The notes under the pieces are model-generated. The model searched no databases and was not told the DNA's origin. It saw nothing but the letters and a program-made list of their open reading frames with translations. Position numbers and translations under genes: made by a program. A stretch of 64,000 bases of DNA from Ciceribacter thiooxidans. GTDB taxonomy: Bacteria; Pseudomonadota; Alphaproteobacteria; Rhizobiales; Rhizobiaceae. Position 1 is the stretch's first letter. Each line of letters opens with the position of its first letter. Shown piece after piece: positions 46,254 to 54,558 of the stretch. Where the stretch lies: positions 1,116,001 through 1,180,000 of the forward strand of contig NZ_CP059897.1 of assembly GCF_014126615.1 (NCBI RefSeq). The letters are read 5' to 3'.

Positions 46254-46292
46254 CCTTGTAAAAGATATACACAATCTATATCTTTTACAAGG
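46254..46292. promoter_or_regulatory. Perfect 16-bp inverted repeat, NsrR-type operator
   Basis: CCTTGTAAAAGATATA and its exact complement separated by CACAATC. The core AAGATATA-N7-TATATCTT has the geometry of the NsrR consensus AAGATGYA-N7-TRCATCTT. It lies between the divergent CBS gene and the small gene at 46319, and an NsrR-like gene is 620 bp downstream. Confidence 0.7.
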
Positions 46293-46318
46293 TAGAGGCA
46301 TCGGATCAGGAGTTGAAC

Positions 46319-46537
46319 ATGATGCACACTATGGAAAGAGCTTCCATCGAGAGGTTCGCGGGGCCGCGAGCTGACGCTCCGTCGAACGCGGAGGAATGGC
46401 CACGCTCACGCGACGAACTTCTCGAAATCATCTGCTGCCCAGCCACGGGTGACGTATCCTGCGAATGCGTGACCAGCCTCGTCGCCGCAATCGACATCTT
46501 CGAAAGAGGCCGTTCGCCTCGAAGGAGGGTTGTATGA
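46319..46537 (+). CDS. Small hypothetical protein with Cys-rich segment
   Basis: A 72-residue protein. The ATG at 46319 has AGGAG six nt upstream. A central EIICCPATGDVSCEC contains four Cys, possibly metal-binding. It begins 27 nt after the NsrR-type palindrome, so it is probably the first gene of the repressed unit. The stop overlaps the next start (ATGA). I do not recognise the family. Confidence 0.55.
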   Translation: MMHTMERASIERFAGPRADAPSNAEEWPRSRDELLEIICCPATGDVSCECVTSLVAAIDIFERGRSPRRRVV

Positions 46538-46809
46538 CTTCCGCCACAAACCAGTTCCATATAGGATTGAATGGACTTACGACGTGCGTCGGACCCGTTG
46601 AGGACCGGGAATGGGCCTATCACGAGTCGCTCGTGAAGGCTGATTACGAACGTTGCCATCCTGGCGAAACCTTCGGCGATCTCAAGCACCGGGCACGCTT
46701 TTCGAAAGAAGACTTGGGTCTGCTCCGGGAGTGGATGGCGATCGCGGCATCGAGAGCCGCAGAGCGCGACAAGCGCCAGGCCGCCACCCCTCCACCAAAG
46801 GTGGCTTGA
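46534..46809 (+). CDS. Small hypothetical protein, 91 residues
   Basis: A 91-residue soluble protein starting at an ATG with GAAGGAGGGTTGT upstream and overlapping the previous stop. It has a conserved-looking HPGETFGDLKHRARFSKEDLG and a helical charged C-terminus. Not recognised. It is in the unit that begins after the palindrome and lies before nsrR. Confidence 0.55.
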   Translation: MTSATNQFHIGLNGLTTCVGPVEDREWAYHESLVKADYERCHPGETFGDLKHRARFSKEDLGLLREWMAIAASRAAERDKRQAATPPPKVA

Positions 46810-46902
46810 GGCCATCTCGGGTAGGGTACTCCCGCCGCCTTGGTGAACACATGAGAGGGCCGTCGGCTCAGGCAACGCGCTCTCGCAACCTCGGACGATC
46901 AC

Positions 46903-47361
46903 ATGCGACTGACGACCTTCTCCGACTATGCCTTGCGCGCGCTGATGTACGCTGCCGCGCACAAAGACCGGCTGATCACGATCGAAGAGACCGCCGAGTT
47001 CTACAACATATCGCGTGGTCACTTGATGAAGGTGGTGAACATCCTGACCCGAGCAGGGTTCATTCGTGGTGTCCGCGGACGCGCCGGGGGATTTATGCTC
47101 GCACGACCACCGGAGGAAATCGACCTTGGCGCCGTCGTACGCGCGACCGAACCGGATTTTGCACTTGTCGAGTGCTTTGGCCGCGACAACAAATGCGTCA
47201 TCAGTCGCGATTGTCGTTTGCCCAATGTCCTGAATGAAGCGCTTTCTGCCTTCGTCAGTGTCTTCGATCGCTACACGCTCGCGGATTTGCCCCTTGCAGT
47301 TCGTGATTTTTCGCCACGTGACGATATCAGCCAGGTGATCCGAGGCCCGAAGATAGAGTAG
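46903..47361 (+). CDS. nsrR: NsrR-like Rrf2-family regulator
   Basis: A 152-residue winged-helix regulator. The N-terminus MRLTTFSDYALRALMYAA and ISRGHLMKVVNILTRAGFI with RGRAGGFMLARPP are Rrf2/NsrR features. Three Cys (91, 98, 104; C-x6-C-x5-C) are placed as the iron-sulfur ligands of NsrR, followed by SAFVSVFDRYTLADL. NsrR loses DNA binding when nitric oxide attacks its cluster. An NsrR-type palindrome lies upstream at 46254-46292. Confidence 0.85.
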   Translation: MRLTTFSDYALRALMYAAAHKDRLITIEETAEFYNISRGHLMKVVNILTRAGFIRGVRGRAGGFMLARPPEEIDLGAVVRATEPDFALVECFGRDNKCVISRDCRLPNVLNEALSAFVSVFDRYTLADLPLAVRDFSPRDDISQVIRGPKIE

Positions 47362-47399
47362 AATTCAGATCAGACACAACGGAACGAGAGGTGACAGTC

Positions 47400-47954
47400 A
47401 TGGCGAAGCACCACGCAGCATCCGGCGAGATTATTGATCTGGCGCCGCTGACCTCCGAATTGAAGGCCGCTCGTACAAGGGCCATCGTCAAGACAGATGC
47501 CTTCGAAGCCGTACGTCTCGTCGCCCACGCCGGCGCGGACATCAAGGCCCACAAGGTAGACGGCCCGATCACGCTCCATTGCCTGGAAGGTCGAGTGCAG
47601 GTCAACGTTCCCGGCAAGTCATTGGAGCTGTTCGCAGCCAATTGGATCTATCTCGAGGGCGGCGTTCCTCACTCGATCAAGGCGATCGAGGATTCGTCGC
47701 TGCTCTTGACGATCGTCTTTGCGGCAAAGGCGAACGAGACAGCGCCTGTCGGAAAGCATCTGCCCGCAACTGGACGGGAACACCAGACCGAAGAGGAGCT
47801 GGACATGCTGCTTGAAGAAGGATTGGAGGAGACTTTCCCCGCCAGTGACCCGGTCGCCGTAAGCAACCCCTTGGGACACGTTGGAAGCACCGACCACAAC
47901 GCTCCCGAAGACAAGACGTCTCAAGGGGCAGCGACCCGTGATCGCAGGACATGA
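47400..47954 (+). CDS. Cupin-domain protein with an ETFPASDP tail
   Basis: A 184-residue protein. Residues about 30-110 form a cupin (VRLVAHAGADIKAHKVDGPI and LEGGVPHSIKAIEDSSLLLTI). The metal-binding His motif is partial, with His residues in KAHK and PHS only. The C-terminal part contains LEEGLEETFPASDPVAVS, a short conserved tail found alone in many small bacterial proteins. The ATG at 47400 is used; a GTG at 47391 is an alternative. It follows nsrR by 38 nt and may be in one unit with it. Confidence 0.75.
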   Translation: MAKHHAASGEIIDLAPLTSELKAARTRAIVKTDAFEAVRLVAHAGADIKAHKVDGPITLHCLEGRVQVNVPGKSLELFAANWIYLEGGVPHSIKAIEDSSLLLTIVFAAKANETAPVGKHLPATGREHQTEEELDMLLEEGLEETFPASDPVAVSNPLGHVGSTDHNAPEDKTSQGAATRDRRT

Positions 47955-48038
47955 GGAGCCTCGAGAGATCCGGCAAGATCGCGAGGCAGAATTCGAATTC
48001 CCCGCGAGAACGCGGTTTCCACGATCCGGAGACATAGG

Positions 48039-48665
48039 ATGGACTTTCCCGACTTCTTTGCTGATGCCCCCACTCTTTCCTTGCGCGATCCCCTGGCAGT
48101 CTTCCTCGGCGCATCGAAGCTCGGGGTGATAACCTACACCTATGCCGACGCGGTGAAACTTGCAGGACATTCCTGCCCGACGGTCGCGTCTGCCTATCTG
48201 ATGGTATGGCGTGGGCTCAAGCATCTCTACGGGGATGACATGCCGGAGCGCGGCGGCCTGGAAGTCCACCTGCGCGACCCGCGCGATCAAGGCACCACCG
48301 GTGTTATCGCCTCTGTGGCAACGCTCCTTACCGGTGCTGCGCCAGAAACCGGGTTCGGTGGCATCGGCCCCGCCCGGCTGTTTGGGCGCCGCGACCTCCT
48401 GCATTTCGACGCACCAATCGCAACCCTCATGGCCTTGCGACGGCGCGACAACGGGCGTGGCGTGCTGCTCGATGTCGATACATCGGTTGTGCCGCCGGAC
48501 CGCGAGATGCAGGAGCTGCTCCCGCGCATATTGGCGGAGCAGGCCGAAGACGTCGAACGGGCACAATTTGCCGAACTATGGCAGTCCCGGGTCGAGAGAA
48601 TGTTGATCCAGCATGCCGAAGACCCTGCACTTGTCCGGGTCAGGGAGTGGAAAGCTGCAGCGTGA
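48039..48665 (+). CDS. FmdE-like protein
   Basis: A 208-residue protein whose LAGHSCPTVASAYLMVWRGL contains His44 and Cys46 in the GHxCP pattern of FmdE-type domains. The remainder (GARLFGRRDLLHFDAP-like and LDVDTSVVPPDREMQELLPR) is of unknown role. FmdE was named after the formylmethanofuran dehydrogenase subunit E, but bacterial relatives have no proven activity. It lies downstream of nsrR and the cupin gene. It may be a metal-dependent redox accessory. Confidence 0.6.
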   Translation: MDFPDFFADAPTLSLRDPLAVFLGASKLGVITYTYADAVKLAGHSCPTVASAYLMVWRGLKHLYGDDMPERGGLEVHLRDPRDQGTTGVIASVATLLTGAAPETGFGGIGPARLFGRRDLLHFDAPIATLMALRRRDNGRGVLLDVDTSVVPPDREMQELLPRILAEQAEDVERAQFAELWQSRVERMLIQHAEDPALVRVREWKAAA

Positions 48666-48830
48666 GCGGCGATCCACAGGTCCTCGGATCGACCGCGACG
48701 TACATTAGCTAGTACTTTCGGGCGACTTCTGCGACCTCGGTAAAAGGTGTAGATTTCTCCATTGTGGCCGAACGCGGCCAGCCAGCATGGGTGGGTCCAG
48801 TAACCGCGAAGAGCGGTTTGGGAGGGCACC

Positions 48831-49469
48831 ATGATCGAGTGGAGAATTGACGCTCTGGCGTTCAGCAGTTGCAACTGTGCGTACAATTGCCCCTGCCAGT
48901 TCGAACTGCGTCCCACCCACGGCGACTGCCGCGGATTCGAGGTGGGCCGGATCGAGCGCGGGCACTTCGGTGACGTCATTCTCGACGGACTTCATTGGGC
49001 GATCCTCTACGAATGGCCGGGAGCCATCTTCGAGGGAAACGGGACGATGCAGGCCGTCGTCGAGGAGCGCGCCGACGAGAGGCAGCGCCGGGCGCTGGAG
49101 ACGGTGCTCCACGGCGGAGAGACCCGTGAGGCCGTGACCCACTGGTGGGTCTTCCGTGCAATGTCGAACAAGATCCACGAGACAACCTTCAAGCCGATCG
49201 AATTCGAAGCCGATCTCGACGCCAGAACCGCACGGGTCGCGATCGCCGGGATGCTGGAGTCGGTCGCGCGGCCGATCATCAGCCCCGCGACGGGGGAGCC
49301 GCATCGCATTCGCATCGATCTCCCGGCGGGCATAGAGTTCGCCGTTGCGGAAATCGCCAGCGCATCGACGAAGGCGTCCGATCCGATCCTGCTGGATCTG
49401 GAGGACACGTATGGCCAGTTCAACGCCATACACCATACCGGCAGGGGCGTGGTCCGGCAGTACATGTAA
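48831..49469 (+). CDS. DUF1326 protein
   Basis: A 212-residue protein with the DUF1326 Cys cluster SSCNCAYNCPCQFELRPTHGDC near the N-terminus, then a beta-rich middle and the family segment ARPIISPATGEPHRIRIDLPAG. Cys pairs suggest metal or thiol chemistry; the function is unknown. The start has TTTGGGAGGGCACC upstream. It is the first of two tandem DUF1326 genes before a DUF2182 membrane protein. Confidence 0.85.
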   Translation: MIEWRIDALAFSSCNCAYNCPCQFELRPTHGDCRGFEVGRIERGHFGDVILDGLHWAILYEWPGAIFEGNGTMQAVVEERADERQRRALETVLHGGETREAVTHWWVFRAMSNKIHETTFKPIEFEADLDARTARVAIAGMLESVARPIISPATGEPHRIRIDLPAGIEFAVAEIASASTKASDPILLDLEDTYGQFNAIHHTGRGVVRQYM

Positions 49470-49489
49470 ATCGAGAAAGGGAGGAGACA

Positions 49490-50125
49490 ATGACCGAGAC
49501 GAAATGGGCGATCAAAGGTCGCGAATTCATCCACTGCAACTGTGATTACGGCTGTCCGTGCCAGTTCAATTCTCGTCCCACCAAAGGCGGCTGTGACGCT
49601 GTCGGCTTTGTCGATATCGAAGAGGGATATCACGGGGATACGAAGCTCGGCGGACTGACCATCGGCATCATTGCTTCCTGGCCCGGCGCCATTCACGAGG
49701 GCAGGGGGCAGGTGGTGCCGATCGTCGACGAGCGCGCATCGCCCGAACAGCGTGAATCGCTGTTGCGCATCATGAGCGGTCTCGACACGGAGCCCGGCGC
49801 CACCTTTTTCCAGGTCTTTTCGGCGACTTTCGAAAAGGTCCACGAACCGGTCTTCGCGAAGATCGATTTCGAGATCGACGTCGACGGTCGCACCGCAAAA
49901 GTAGCCGTTCCGGGCTGGGTCGAGGCGCGCGGAGAGCCGATCCGCAACCCTGTCACAGGTGATGCGCATCGTGCGCGGATCAACCTGCCGCAAGGCTTCG
50001 AGTACGATGTCTGCGAAGTCGGGCGAGGCTGGGGTGATACACAGGGACCGCTGGTGCTTTCGCTGAAGGACTCGCACGCGCACTTCTCGCGGTTGAACAT
50101 GACCGAAAGCGGTGTCGTCCATTGA
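49490..50125 (+). CDS. DUF1326 protein, second copy
   Basis: A 211-residue paralogue of the previous gene with HCNCDYGCPCQFNSRP and the same C-terminal RGEPIRNPVTGDAHRARINLPQG. It begins 20 nt after the first copy with GGGAGGAGAC upstream. The pair are clearly related but not identical (HDxx-type differences around the Cys cluster), so they may form a hetero-complex. The downstream DUF2182 frame overlaps its stop. Confidence 0.88.
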   Translation: MTETKWAIKGREFIHCNCDYGCPCQFNSRPTKGGCDAVGFVDIEEGYHGDTKLGGLTIGIIASWPGAIHEGRGQVVPIVDERASPEQRESLLRIMSGLDTEPGATFFQVFSATFEKVHEPVFAKIDFEIDVDGRTAKVAVPGWVEARGEPIRNPVTGDAHRARINLPQGFEYDVCEVGRGWGDTQGPLVLSLKDSHAHFSRLNMTESGVVH

Positions 50126-50945
50126 ACACGGCGACGGATACACCGCTCGAAGCCGTGCTGCGGCGCGATGGACTGATCATCGTGACGTCCATCGCCGCCC
50201 TCACCGTGCTCGCATGGGCCTATATCCTGCGGCTCGCCGCGGGCATGACCATGGGCGGCATGGACATGATGGGCTATCGGATGATCTCGAACGGCTTCGA
50301 AATGGCGATGGCGCCCGCGCAGCAGGCTTGGACGGCCGGCGATTTCGTCATGATGTTCGTCATGTGGGCGGTGATGATGATCGGCATGATGGTGCCGTCG
50401 GCGGCGCCGATGATCCTGATCTACGCACGCTCGGGCAGGATGGCCGCCGCGTCCGCCAAGCCCTTTGCGGCGACCGGCTGGTTTGCGAGCGGATACCTGG
50501 CTGTGTGGAGCGGGTTTGCTCTCGTTGCGACGACGGCCCAATGGGCGCTTGAACGGCTGGCGCTGCTCAGTCCGGAGATGGCGAGCACGAACAACGTTCT
50601 GGGGGCGTGATCCTGGTCGCCGCCGGGCTTTACCAGTGGCTGCCACTGAAGCAGGCCTGCCTTTCACAATGCCAGTCTCCGGTGCTGTTCATTCAACGCC
50701 TCGGCGGCTTTCGCCGTGGTGCGGTCGGAGCTTTCAGGATGGGCGCCACGCACGGCGCCTATTGCCTCGGCTGCTGCTGGGCGCTGATGGCTCTCCTCTT
50801 CGTTGGCGGCGTGATGAATCTCGTTTGGATCGCCGCACTTGCCGTCTTCGCCCTCGCGGAAAAGCTCATGCCGGCGGGGCGCCTGCTCTCGCGGGTGGCG
50901 GGGATCGGCCTGCTGGCGGCAGGCCTGCGCCTGCTCGTCATGTGA
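50122..50945 (+). pseudogene. DUF2182 membrane protein, frameshifted
   Basis: DUF2182 is a multi-span, Met-rich protein. The first frame (from TTG 50122) has GMTMGGMDMMGYRM and MMFVMWAVMMIGMMVPSAAPM, two family hallmarks, and ends at a TGA right after a GGGGG run at 50601-50605. The second frame (from GTG 50607) continues with ILVAAGLYQWLPLKQACLSQC and GATHGAYCLGCCWALMALLF, the second half. One missing G in the run restores NNVLGGVILVAAG. The full product would be about 274 residues. It may be a genuine mutation or a sequencing error. It probably serves metal handling together with DUF1326. Confidence 0.85.
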
Positions 50946-50977
50946 GCTGGCGATCCATTTCTCGCGTTCGTTGGCGC

Positions 50978-51475
50978 TCAGCGCGCGTGAGGCCGATTGC
51001 CTGCCATCGCCAGCGGCACGGCGGTTCCGTGCCACCATCGCCCGAGCAAGTGGTCCAGCGAAACGACGCCCGCGCCGCGGATGATGATCACCAGCAGGCA
51101 GACCGCCCATGTTCCGTGCGTCGGCCAGGCGCCCGGATAGACGAAGATCTGGATGACCGCCGTCATCGCGAGGAGCGCGAGCGCCGAGAGCCGGCTCAAG
51201 AAGCCGACCACCAGCAGCAAAGGAAAGAAATGCTCCGCCGCCGCCGCGAGATGGGCGGCGAGCCAGGGGTCGATCAGCGGCAGCCGGTATTCGTTCTCGA
51301 AGAGATAGACGGCGCTGTCGGTGACCATCCAGCCGTCGACCTTGGTCTGACCCGATTGCCAGAAGACCGCAGCGATCGAGACCCGGGCGAGGAGGGCAAG
51401 GAACGAGTGGGGGATCATCTCGGCGATCGAGACCGCCCGCGTATGGAGCGCGACGGCAGATGCGACGAATGTCAT
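50978..51475 (-). CDS. DoxX-family membrane protein, last gene of the bufferin operon
   Basis: A 165-residue protein with four hydrophobic helices (about 22-45, 72-92, 96-112 and 120-140) and the DoxX-type [23 protein letters not shown]. It overlaps the DUF2063 gene by 4 nt. DoxX genes recur in bufferin operons; the function is unclear. Confidence 0.82.
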   Translation of the reverse strand: MTFVASAVALHTRAVSIAEMIPHSFLALLARVSIAAVFWQSGQTKVDGWMVTDSAVYLFENEYRLPLIDPWLAAHLAAAAEHFFPLLLVVGFLSRLSALALLAMTAVIQIFVYPGAWPTHGTWAVCLLVIIIRGAGVVSLDHLLGRWWHGTAVPLAMAGNRPHAR

Positions 51476-52236
51476 GGCAATTCCTCCGGGGCCTCTATGG
51501 CCGTGAAAAGACCGGCTTCCAGAATGCCGGCGAGATTGGCGGAAAGATCGAAGTCATCGGTTGCCCCCAGTGCCTGGGCTGCCGCTTCGCCGAGCGGGGC
51601 GCCGTCGGCAAGGCTCTGCAGGAAGACGGCGCCGCCGTGCGGCAATCGCCGGACTTCGACGAGCATTTCCGGCCGGACGACGACGGCATCCTCGCCACGC
51701 CAGACGGTGATCGGCGCAGGTTTGGCCTCTCCCGCGTTCATCGTCCAGATGGTGACGACTGGATGGGGCGAGCGCAGGATCGCGAGCGACGGGTGAGGCC
51801 GGAAACGCAATGACACCAGCCTTTCCGGCGGGACTGCGGCCAGTGTTGCTGGATCGAGAGGCTCGGCATTCGCCGCGTGATAGGCGCGGGAGCGGGCAAT
51901 CTCCAGCCGCGCGACATCGGCGAGATAAGGCAGCGACGCCGCGGGTTCGAAATCTTCGATGAAGGCCGGCAGATCATCGCCGTAGGCGAGCAGCAGCGGG
52001 CTCAGGGGCGGATGGGCGACGATGAACGCGCGTGCCATGGCGGCGAAGAAGTCCGCGCCGACGAGCTTTTCCACAACCGGGAAACGGCTCTGCAGGGCCG
52101 CCGTCAGTCCGACCATGACATTGTTGCGGTAGACGCCGAAGCGCCGGTCCGGCGCGCCGTTCCACGCCGTCAGCCCCTCGGGAGGGGAGGGGTCGGCCGA
52201 GACCAGCGCGGTCGAGAAGATGGCTTGTGACGTCAT
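51472..52236 (-). CDS. bufC: DUF2063 RiPP maturation partner (BufC type)
   Basis: A 254-residue protein with the DUF2063 N-terminal domain ([25 protein letters not shown] and [18 protein letters not shown]) and a second C-terminal domain. In bufferin and related MNIO clusters this protein binds the precursor leader and assists the enzyme. It lies 7 nt after bufB. Confidence 0.85.
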   Translation of the reverse strand: MTSQAIFSTALVSADPSPPEGLTAWNGAPDRRFGVYRNNVMVGLTAALQSRFPVVEKLVGADFFAAMARAFIVAHPPLSPLLLAYGDDLPAFIEDFEPAASLPYLADVARLEIARSRAYHAANAEPLDPATLAAVPPERLVSLRFRPHPSLAILRSPHPVVTIWTMNAGEAKPAPITVWRGEDAVVVRPEMLVEVRRLPHGGAVFLQSLADGAPLGEAAAQALGATDDFDLSANLAGILEAGLFTAIEAPEELP

Positions 52237-52243
52237 GGCAACC

Positions 52244-53098
52244 TCACGACGCTCTGGCGAGTACGGCGCGATCGAGGATGCGCCCTGCCGCTTCCGCCTC
52301 GCGGCGTAGGGTCACCCAGTCGGGCACGTCATTGTCCCATTCGATGAGGGTTGCGACCGGTCCGGTGCGGGCGATCGTCCGCGCGTAGAGAGCCCAGACC
52401 GGATCGTGGACCGGCGTGTCGTGGCTGTCGATCAACAGCGGGGCGCCATGGTCATCCACGGTCGCGGAATGGCCGCTCAGATGAATCTCACGCACATGGG
52501 CGAGCGGAAAGCGGTCGAGGTAGTCGCGAGCGTCGAGATTGTGGTTGGTCGCGGCGACGAAGACGTTGTTGATGTCGAGCAGGAGACCGCAACCCGTGCG
52601 GCGGACCACTTCGGCGAGGAATGCCGTCTCCTCGATCGTGCTCTCCTCGAACAGGAGATAGGTCGCCGGGTTTTCGAGCAGCATCTGGCGCCCGAGTGCT
52701 TCCTGGACCTGCGAGACGTGTTCGGCGACAATTGCGAGCGTCGCGTCCGTGTAGGGGAGGGGAAGGAGATCGTTGTAGAAATTCTCGCCATGGCCCGACC
52801 AGGCGAGATGTTCGGAGAAACTCTCCGGCTCGTAGCGGTCGCAGAGCGCCCTGAGTCGCGCGAGGTGATCGCGGTCGAGCGGTTGCATCGCACCGATCGA
52901 CAGGCCCACACCATGGATCGACAGGGCGTAATCGGCCCTGAGCTTCGCAAGGCGGGCATGCGGCGGCCCGCCGTCGCCCATGTAGTTCTCGGCATGGACC
53001 TCAAAGAAGCCCAGAGGCTGCGGGGCGGCGTCGATGTCGTGAAAGTGCTCCGGCTTGAAGCCGACGCCGGGTTGGGGCGGCAGTCGTGAGGCTCGCAT
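52244..53098 (-). CDS. bufB: DUF692 MNIO enzyme (BufB type)
   Basis: A 284-residue multinuclear non-haem iron oxidative enzyme (DUF692). Motifs that carry metal ligands are [57 protein letters not shown] and EWDND. Such enzymes convert Cys residues of precursor peptides into thiooxazole-type heterocycles. It follows two DUF2282 precursor genes, and AAGGAGAC lies before the ATG. An attenuating hairpin precedes it. Confidence 0.92.
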   Translation of the reverse strand: MRASRLPPQPGVGFKPEHFHDIDAAPQPLGFFEVHAENYMGDGGPPHARLAKLRADYALSIHGVGLSIGAMQPLDRDHLARLRALCDRYEPESFSEHLAWSGHGENFYNDLLPLPYTDATLAIVAEHVSQVQEALGRQMLLENPATYLLFEESTIEETAFLAEVVRRTGCGLLLDINNVFVAATNHNLDARDYLDRFPLAHVREIHLSGHSATVDDHGAPLLIDSHDTPVHDPVWALYARTIARTGPVATLIEWDNDVPDWVTLRREAEAAGRILDRAVLARAS

Positions 53099-53129
53099 CG
53101 GTCAGTCTCCTTTTGTGGCGACGGTACCC

Positions 53130-53167
53130 GTCCCTCGCCGGTGCCTTCGTGCATGACGGCGAGGGAC
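53130..53167 (-). repeat. Intercistronic hairpin between precursor and enzyme genes
   Basis: GTCCCTCGCCG at 53130-53140 pairs perfectly with CGGCGAGGGAC at 53157-53167 around a 16-nt loop, between the precursor stop (53181) and bufB start (53098). It can partly stop transcription so that precursors exceed enzyme. Confidence 0.6.
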
Positions 53168-53180
53168 AGGGAGGCTCGGC

Positions 53181-53462
53181 TCAGACGGGTGCAGGGCCCT
53201 GGATCAGCGTGCCGTGACCATTGGGCGTCTTCATCGCCTCGCAGGTTCCGGCAGGCACGAGCTTCCAGGCGTTCTGCTGGTAGTCGACCTTGGACGTGCC
53301 GGCACAGGTGGTTCCCGGACCGGCCGCACAGTCGTTCTGGCCCTTGAGGGCGACGCCGTAGCATTTCTCCTTCGCGTCGGCGGCAAATGCCGGAGCCGCC
53401 ACGGCGGTGGTGATGGCGGCGGCGACGGAGGCTGCGAGAAGCGTGGGGGTGAGCAGTTTCAT
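53181..53462 (-). CDS. bufA1: Bufferin precursor (DUF2282), second copy
   Basis: A 93-residue precursor. A signal peptide of about 28 residues ([11 protein letters not shown]) precedes the core [17 protein letters not shown], with Cys34, Cys45, Cys53 and Cys74 (four Cys, as in Caulobacter-type bufferins; the middle pair are the expected modification sites). The ATG at 53462 gives the signal peptide. It is the second of two tandem precursors and the last before the maturation genes. Confidence 0.92.
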   Translation of the reverse strand: MKLLTPTLLAASVAAAITTAVAAPAFAADAKEKCYGVALKGQNDCAAGPGTTCAGTSKVDYQQNAWKLVPAGTCEAMKTPNGHGTLIQGPAPV

Positions 53463-53508
53463 TTCGGATCGTCCTTGTTGGTGCGTATTCTGACTTACCG
53501 ACGGCCGA

Positions 53509-53775
53509 TCAGGCCGGGGTGACCGAACCCATGCCGTCAGGCGTCTTGATTGTCGTGCAGGTGCCGGCCGGCACGAGCTTGAAGGACGCCTTGTCGTAGT
53601 CGATCGTCTGGTGGCCGGCGCAATCGTGCTTGCCGGCGGCGCAGTCGTTCTGGCCCTTGAGCGCAATGCCGTAGCACTTTTCCGTGTTCTCGGCGGCGAA
53701 GGCCGGTACGGAAATCGATGCGAGGGCCGAAGCAATGGCGCCGGTCAGTGCAAGTGTTGCGATAGACTTCTTCAT
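53509..53775 (-). CDS. bufA1: Bufferin precursor (DUF2282), first copy
   Basis: An 88-residue precursor with a signal peptide (about 1-28, SVPAFAAEN) and the core [21 protein letters not shown] with Cys34, 45, 52 and 73. It has one residue less between the second and third Cys than the other copy. AAGGAGAC lies upstream. It is the first gene of the operon, divergent from sigF, behind a SigF-type promoter at 53826-53852. Confidence 0.92.
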   Translation of the reverse strand: MKKSIATLALTGAIASALASISVPAFAAENTEKCYGIALKGQNDCAAGKHDCAGHQTIDYDKASFKLVPAGTCTTIKTPDGMGSVTPA

Positions 53776-53825
53776 GGTTCTGTCTCCTTTGAGTGTGCTG
53801 GCCGAGGGTCGGCTACGAAAGGGAC

Positions 53826-53852
53826 TACGGAACCGTCCGTCGCTTTGTTACA
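53826..53852 (-). promoter_or_regulatory. SigF-type promoter of the bufferin operon
   Basis: On the minus strand TGTAAC at 53852-53847, 17 nt, CGTA at 53829-53826, about 50 nt before the first precursor. The same element occurs before sigF. Confidence 0.7.
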
Positions 53853-53949
53853 GGTGCCGAGATTTTTTTGTTGTCCGGGCGTATTTTTCGCAGATGCACG
53901 AGAAATTGACCGGAGGGAGAGGAAATTTGACGAATTTTTTCTTTCTGCC

Positions 53950-53976
53950 TGTAATAAAGGCGCGGGCCGGTGCGTA
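53950..53976 (+). promoter_or_regulatory. SigF-type promoter of sigF-nrsF
   Basis: TGTAAT at 53950-53955, 17 nt, CGTA at 53973-53976, mirroring the bufferin promoter including AAAG after the -35 element and G after CGTA. It lies only 15 nt before the TTG start, so the true start may be at 54031. Confidence 0.65.
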
Positions 53977-53991
53977 GGGGAATGAGAAGGC

Positions 53992-54558
53992 TTGTCAGCG
54001 AGAGCGCGAGAAGAGCAATGGGCGGAGTGGATGCGGGCGGCGATCGCGGGCGACAGCCGCGCCTACCAGTCATTCCTGACGGGCGTCACCCCGCATCTGC
54101 GGGGGTTGGCGCTCAACGGATGCGACCGGTTCGGCGCTCCGAAAGGCGACGCGGAGGACGTGGTGCAGGAAGTGCTGCTCGCCGTTCACCTGAAGCGCGG
54201 AACATGGGACCCGGACCGGCCGATCGGTCCGTGGCTTTCGGCGATCGTCCGCAACAAGCTGATCGACGCCATGAGGCGGCGGGGCAGGCGAACGAATGTG
54301 CCGATCGAGGACGTGATGGACACTCTGACGGCCGAGGAGACCGCCGACGGGACGACCGATCTCGGCGATGCGGAACGCCTGATCGCGCGGTTGCGGCCGC
54401 CGCAGGACGAGATCGTCCGGCTGTCGCTCCAGGGGAAGGATGCCCGCGAGATGGCGGGCAAGCTCGACATGTCGGAAGGGGCCGTGCGTGTCGCCCTGCA
54501 CCGGGCGCTCAAGACACTGGCGAAGTTATACCGGAGTGATGTCGATGAAAACGAGTGA
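53992..54558 (+). CDS. sigF: ECF sigma factor SigF
   Basis: A 188-residue ECF sigma factor of the SigF (ECF16) type. Region 2 DAEDVVQEVLLAVHLKRGTWDPD and RNKLIDAMRRRGRR are characteristic. Region 4 shows REMAGKLDMSEGAVRVALHRALKTL. The TTG start lies very near the predicted transcription start; ATG 54031 (MRAAIAGDSRAYQSF) is an alternative. In Caulobacter SigF-NrsF responds to metals such as copper or chromate. It overlaps nrsF. Confidence 0.88.
   Translation: MSARAREEQWAEWMRAAIAGDSRAYQSFLTGVTPHLRGLALNGCDRFGAPKGDAEDVVQEVLLAVHLKRGTWDPDRPIGPWLSAIVRNKLIDAMRRRGRRTNVPIEDVMDTLTAEETADGTTDLGDAERLIARLRPPQDEIVRLSLQGKDAREMAGKLDMSEGAVRVALHRALKTLAKLYRSDVDENE

Noticed and set aside
48796..48824. A SigF-type promoter before the first DUF1326 gene
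   Set aside because: GTAAC is present near 48800, but no CGTA follows at a 16-18 nt spacing.
50607..50945. A separate 112-residue membrane protein
   Set aside because: It is the second half of the DUF2182 protein; one missing G in the preceding run explains the split.
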